Positions 5,061-5,269 of a stretch of DNA of 5,269 bases are shown here, piece after piece (position 1 is the stretch's first letter; each line of letters begins with the position of its first letter). Origin of the DNA: CADAWZ01 sp045114665 (GTDB taxonomy: Bacteria; Vulcanimicrobiota; CADAWZ01); NCBI GenBank assembly GCA_045114665.1, contig JBGUKW010000268.1, forward strand, positions 1 to 5,269. The letters are read 5' to 3'. The notes below the pieces were generated by a model. It did not search any database. It was given only the letters and a program-made list of their open reading frames with translations, and was not told the DNA's origin. A program made the position numbers and the translations under genes.

Positions 5061-5269
5061 GTCATTGCGAGGGAGCGAAATAGTTAAAATTCTTTAGAGT
5101 TTTTAAAAAAATACCCTCACAAGGAGGGAGCGACCGTGGCAATCTCAACCGCTTAATTTAAATTTAGTAGTTTATTAATCAGATCTGGCAGAAATTGTAT
5201 AAATAAAGGCGATCGACTTAATTTTTAAGTAAATAATAATTTACAGGCTTAGATTGCCACGGCTACGCC
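5061..5269. repeat. Composite interspersed repeat of the GTCATTGCGAG...GGCAATCTC type, cut by the window end
   Basis: The left part reads GTCATTGCGAGGGAGCGA (5061-5078). After an intervening 45 bp, GAGGGAGCGA recurs (5124-5133) and continues CCGTGGCAATCTC (5134-5146). At the right edge AGATTGCCACGG (5251-5262) is the exact inverse of CCGTGGCAATCT (5134-5145), followed by CTACGCC. GTCATTGCGAG...GGCAATC is a motif seen many times between genes in several bacterial genomes. The inverted pair encloses the 60-bp repeat at 5161-5220, giving a MITE- or BIME-like layout. There is no open frame of note and no transposase. Confidence 0.65.
5161..5220 (+). repeat. 60-bp intergenic repeat, copy B
   Basis: Gapless partner of 3081-3140. 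It lies 200 nt after the stop of the long gene, whereas copy A lies 5 nt after the stop of the short gene. Between stop and repeat this copy has the extra terminator, palindrome and split ATTGCGAG unit. The outer inverted repeat seen around copy A is poorly preserved here. Confidence 0.75.

Overview
The window is AT-rich and entirely plus-strand coding. An MtaB-type tRNA methylthiotransferase, BspA-like leucine-rich repeats, DUF6273-type domains and an intergenic motif of the ATTGCGAG...GGCAATC kind together suggest a host-associated spirochaete, most likely a gut or oral Treponema. A low-GC Firmicute is the main alternative. The lineage is inferred from gene content only; no rRNA or other marker is present.

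Layout: (1) Bases 1-1118 are the 3' part of a gene whose start lies outside the window. It encodes five acidic 22-residue repeats (66-bp DNA units) followed by two tandem modules that read as LexA/UmuD-type (peptidase S24) folds. In both modules the catalytic Ser and Lys positions are replaced (E/R and D/R) at the same 37-residue spacing found in LexA and UmuD. A good intrinsic terminator follows. (2) mtaB (1209-2477, TTG start) is complete, with all expected cysteines. (3) A short DUF6273-type gene (2497-3075) starts 19 nt after mtaB. (4) A long paralogue (3191-4960) joins a helical N-terminal region, seven 23-residue leucine-rich repeats, a Gln-rich linker and a second DUF6273-type domain. 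A terminator follows. (5) Bases 4961-5269 hold no gene but carry several hairpins and interspersed-repeat pieces.

The 3' end of mtaB, the ribosome binding site and the first codons of the short gene are repeated exactly (45 bp) in front of the long gene. This shows that the two DUF6273 genes arose by a local duplication that carried mtaB's tail with it. A 60-bp intergenic repeat follows both genes. mtaB and the two DUF6273 genes are probably read as one transcript ending at the terminator near 4978-5005.

The most interesting signal is in the last ~45 codons of the two DUF6273 domains. Upstream, the paralogues are about 80% identical in protein. From the Trp-Trp motif onward identity falls to about 40%, and 15 of 27 amino-acid-changing codons keep the same third base, including every change in one run of eight codons. 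Divergence confined to the 3' end of a C-type-lectin-like domain, with NNT/NNC codons, is what variable regions of diversity-generating retroelements look like. No reverse transcriptase or template repeat is in the window, so any such system would act from elsewhere. This is a hypothesis to test, not a demonstrated system.
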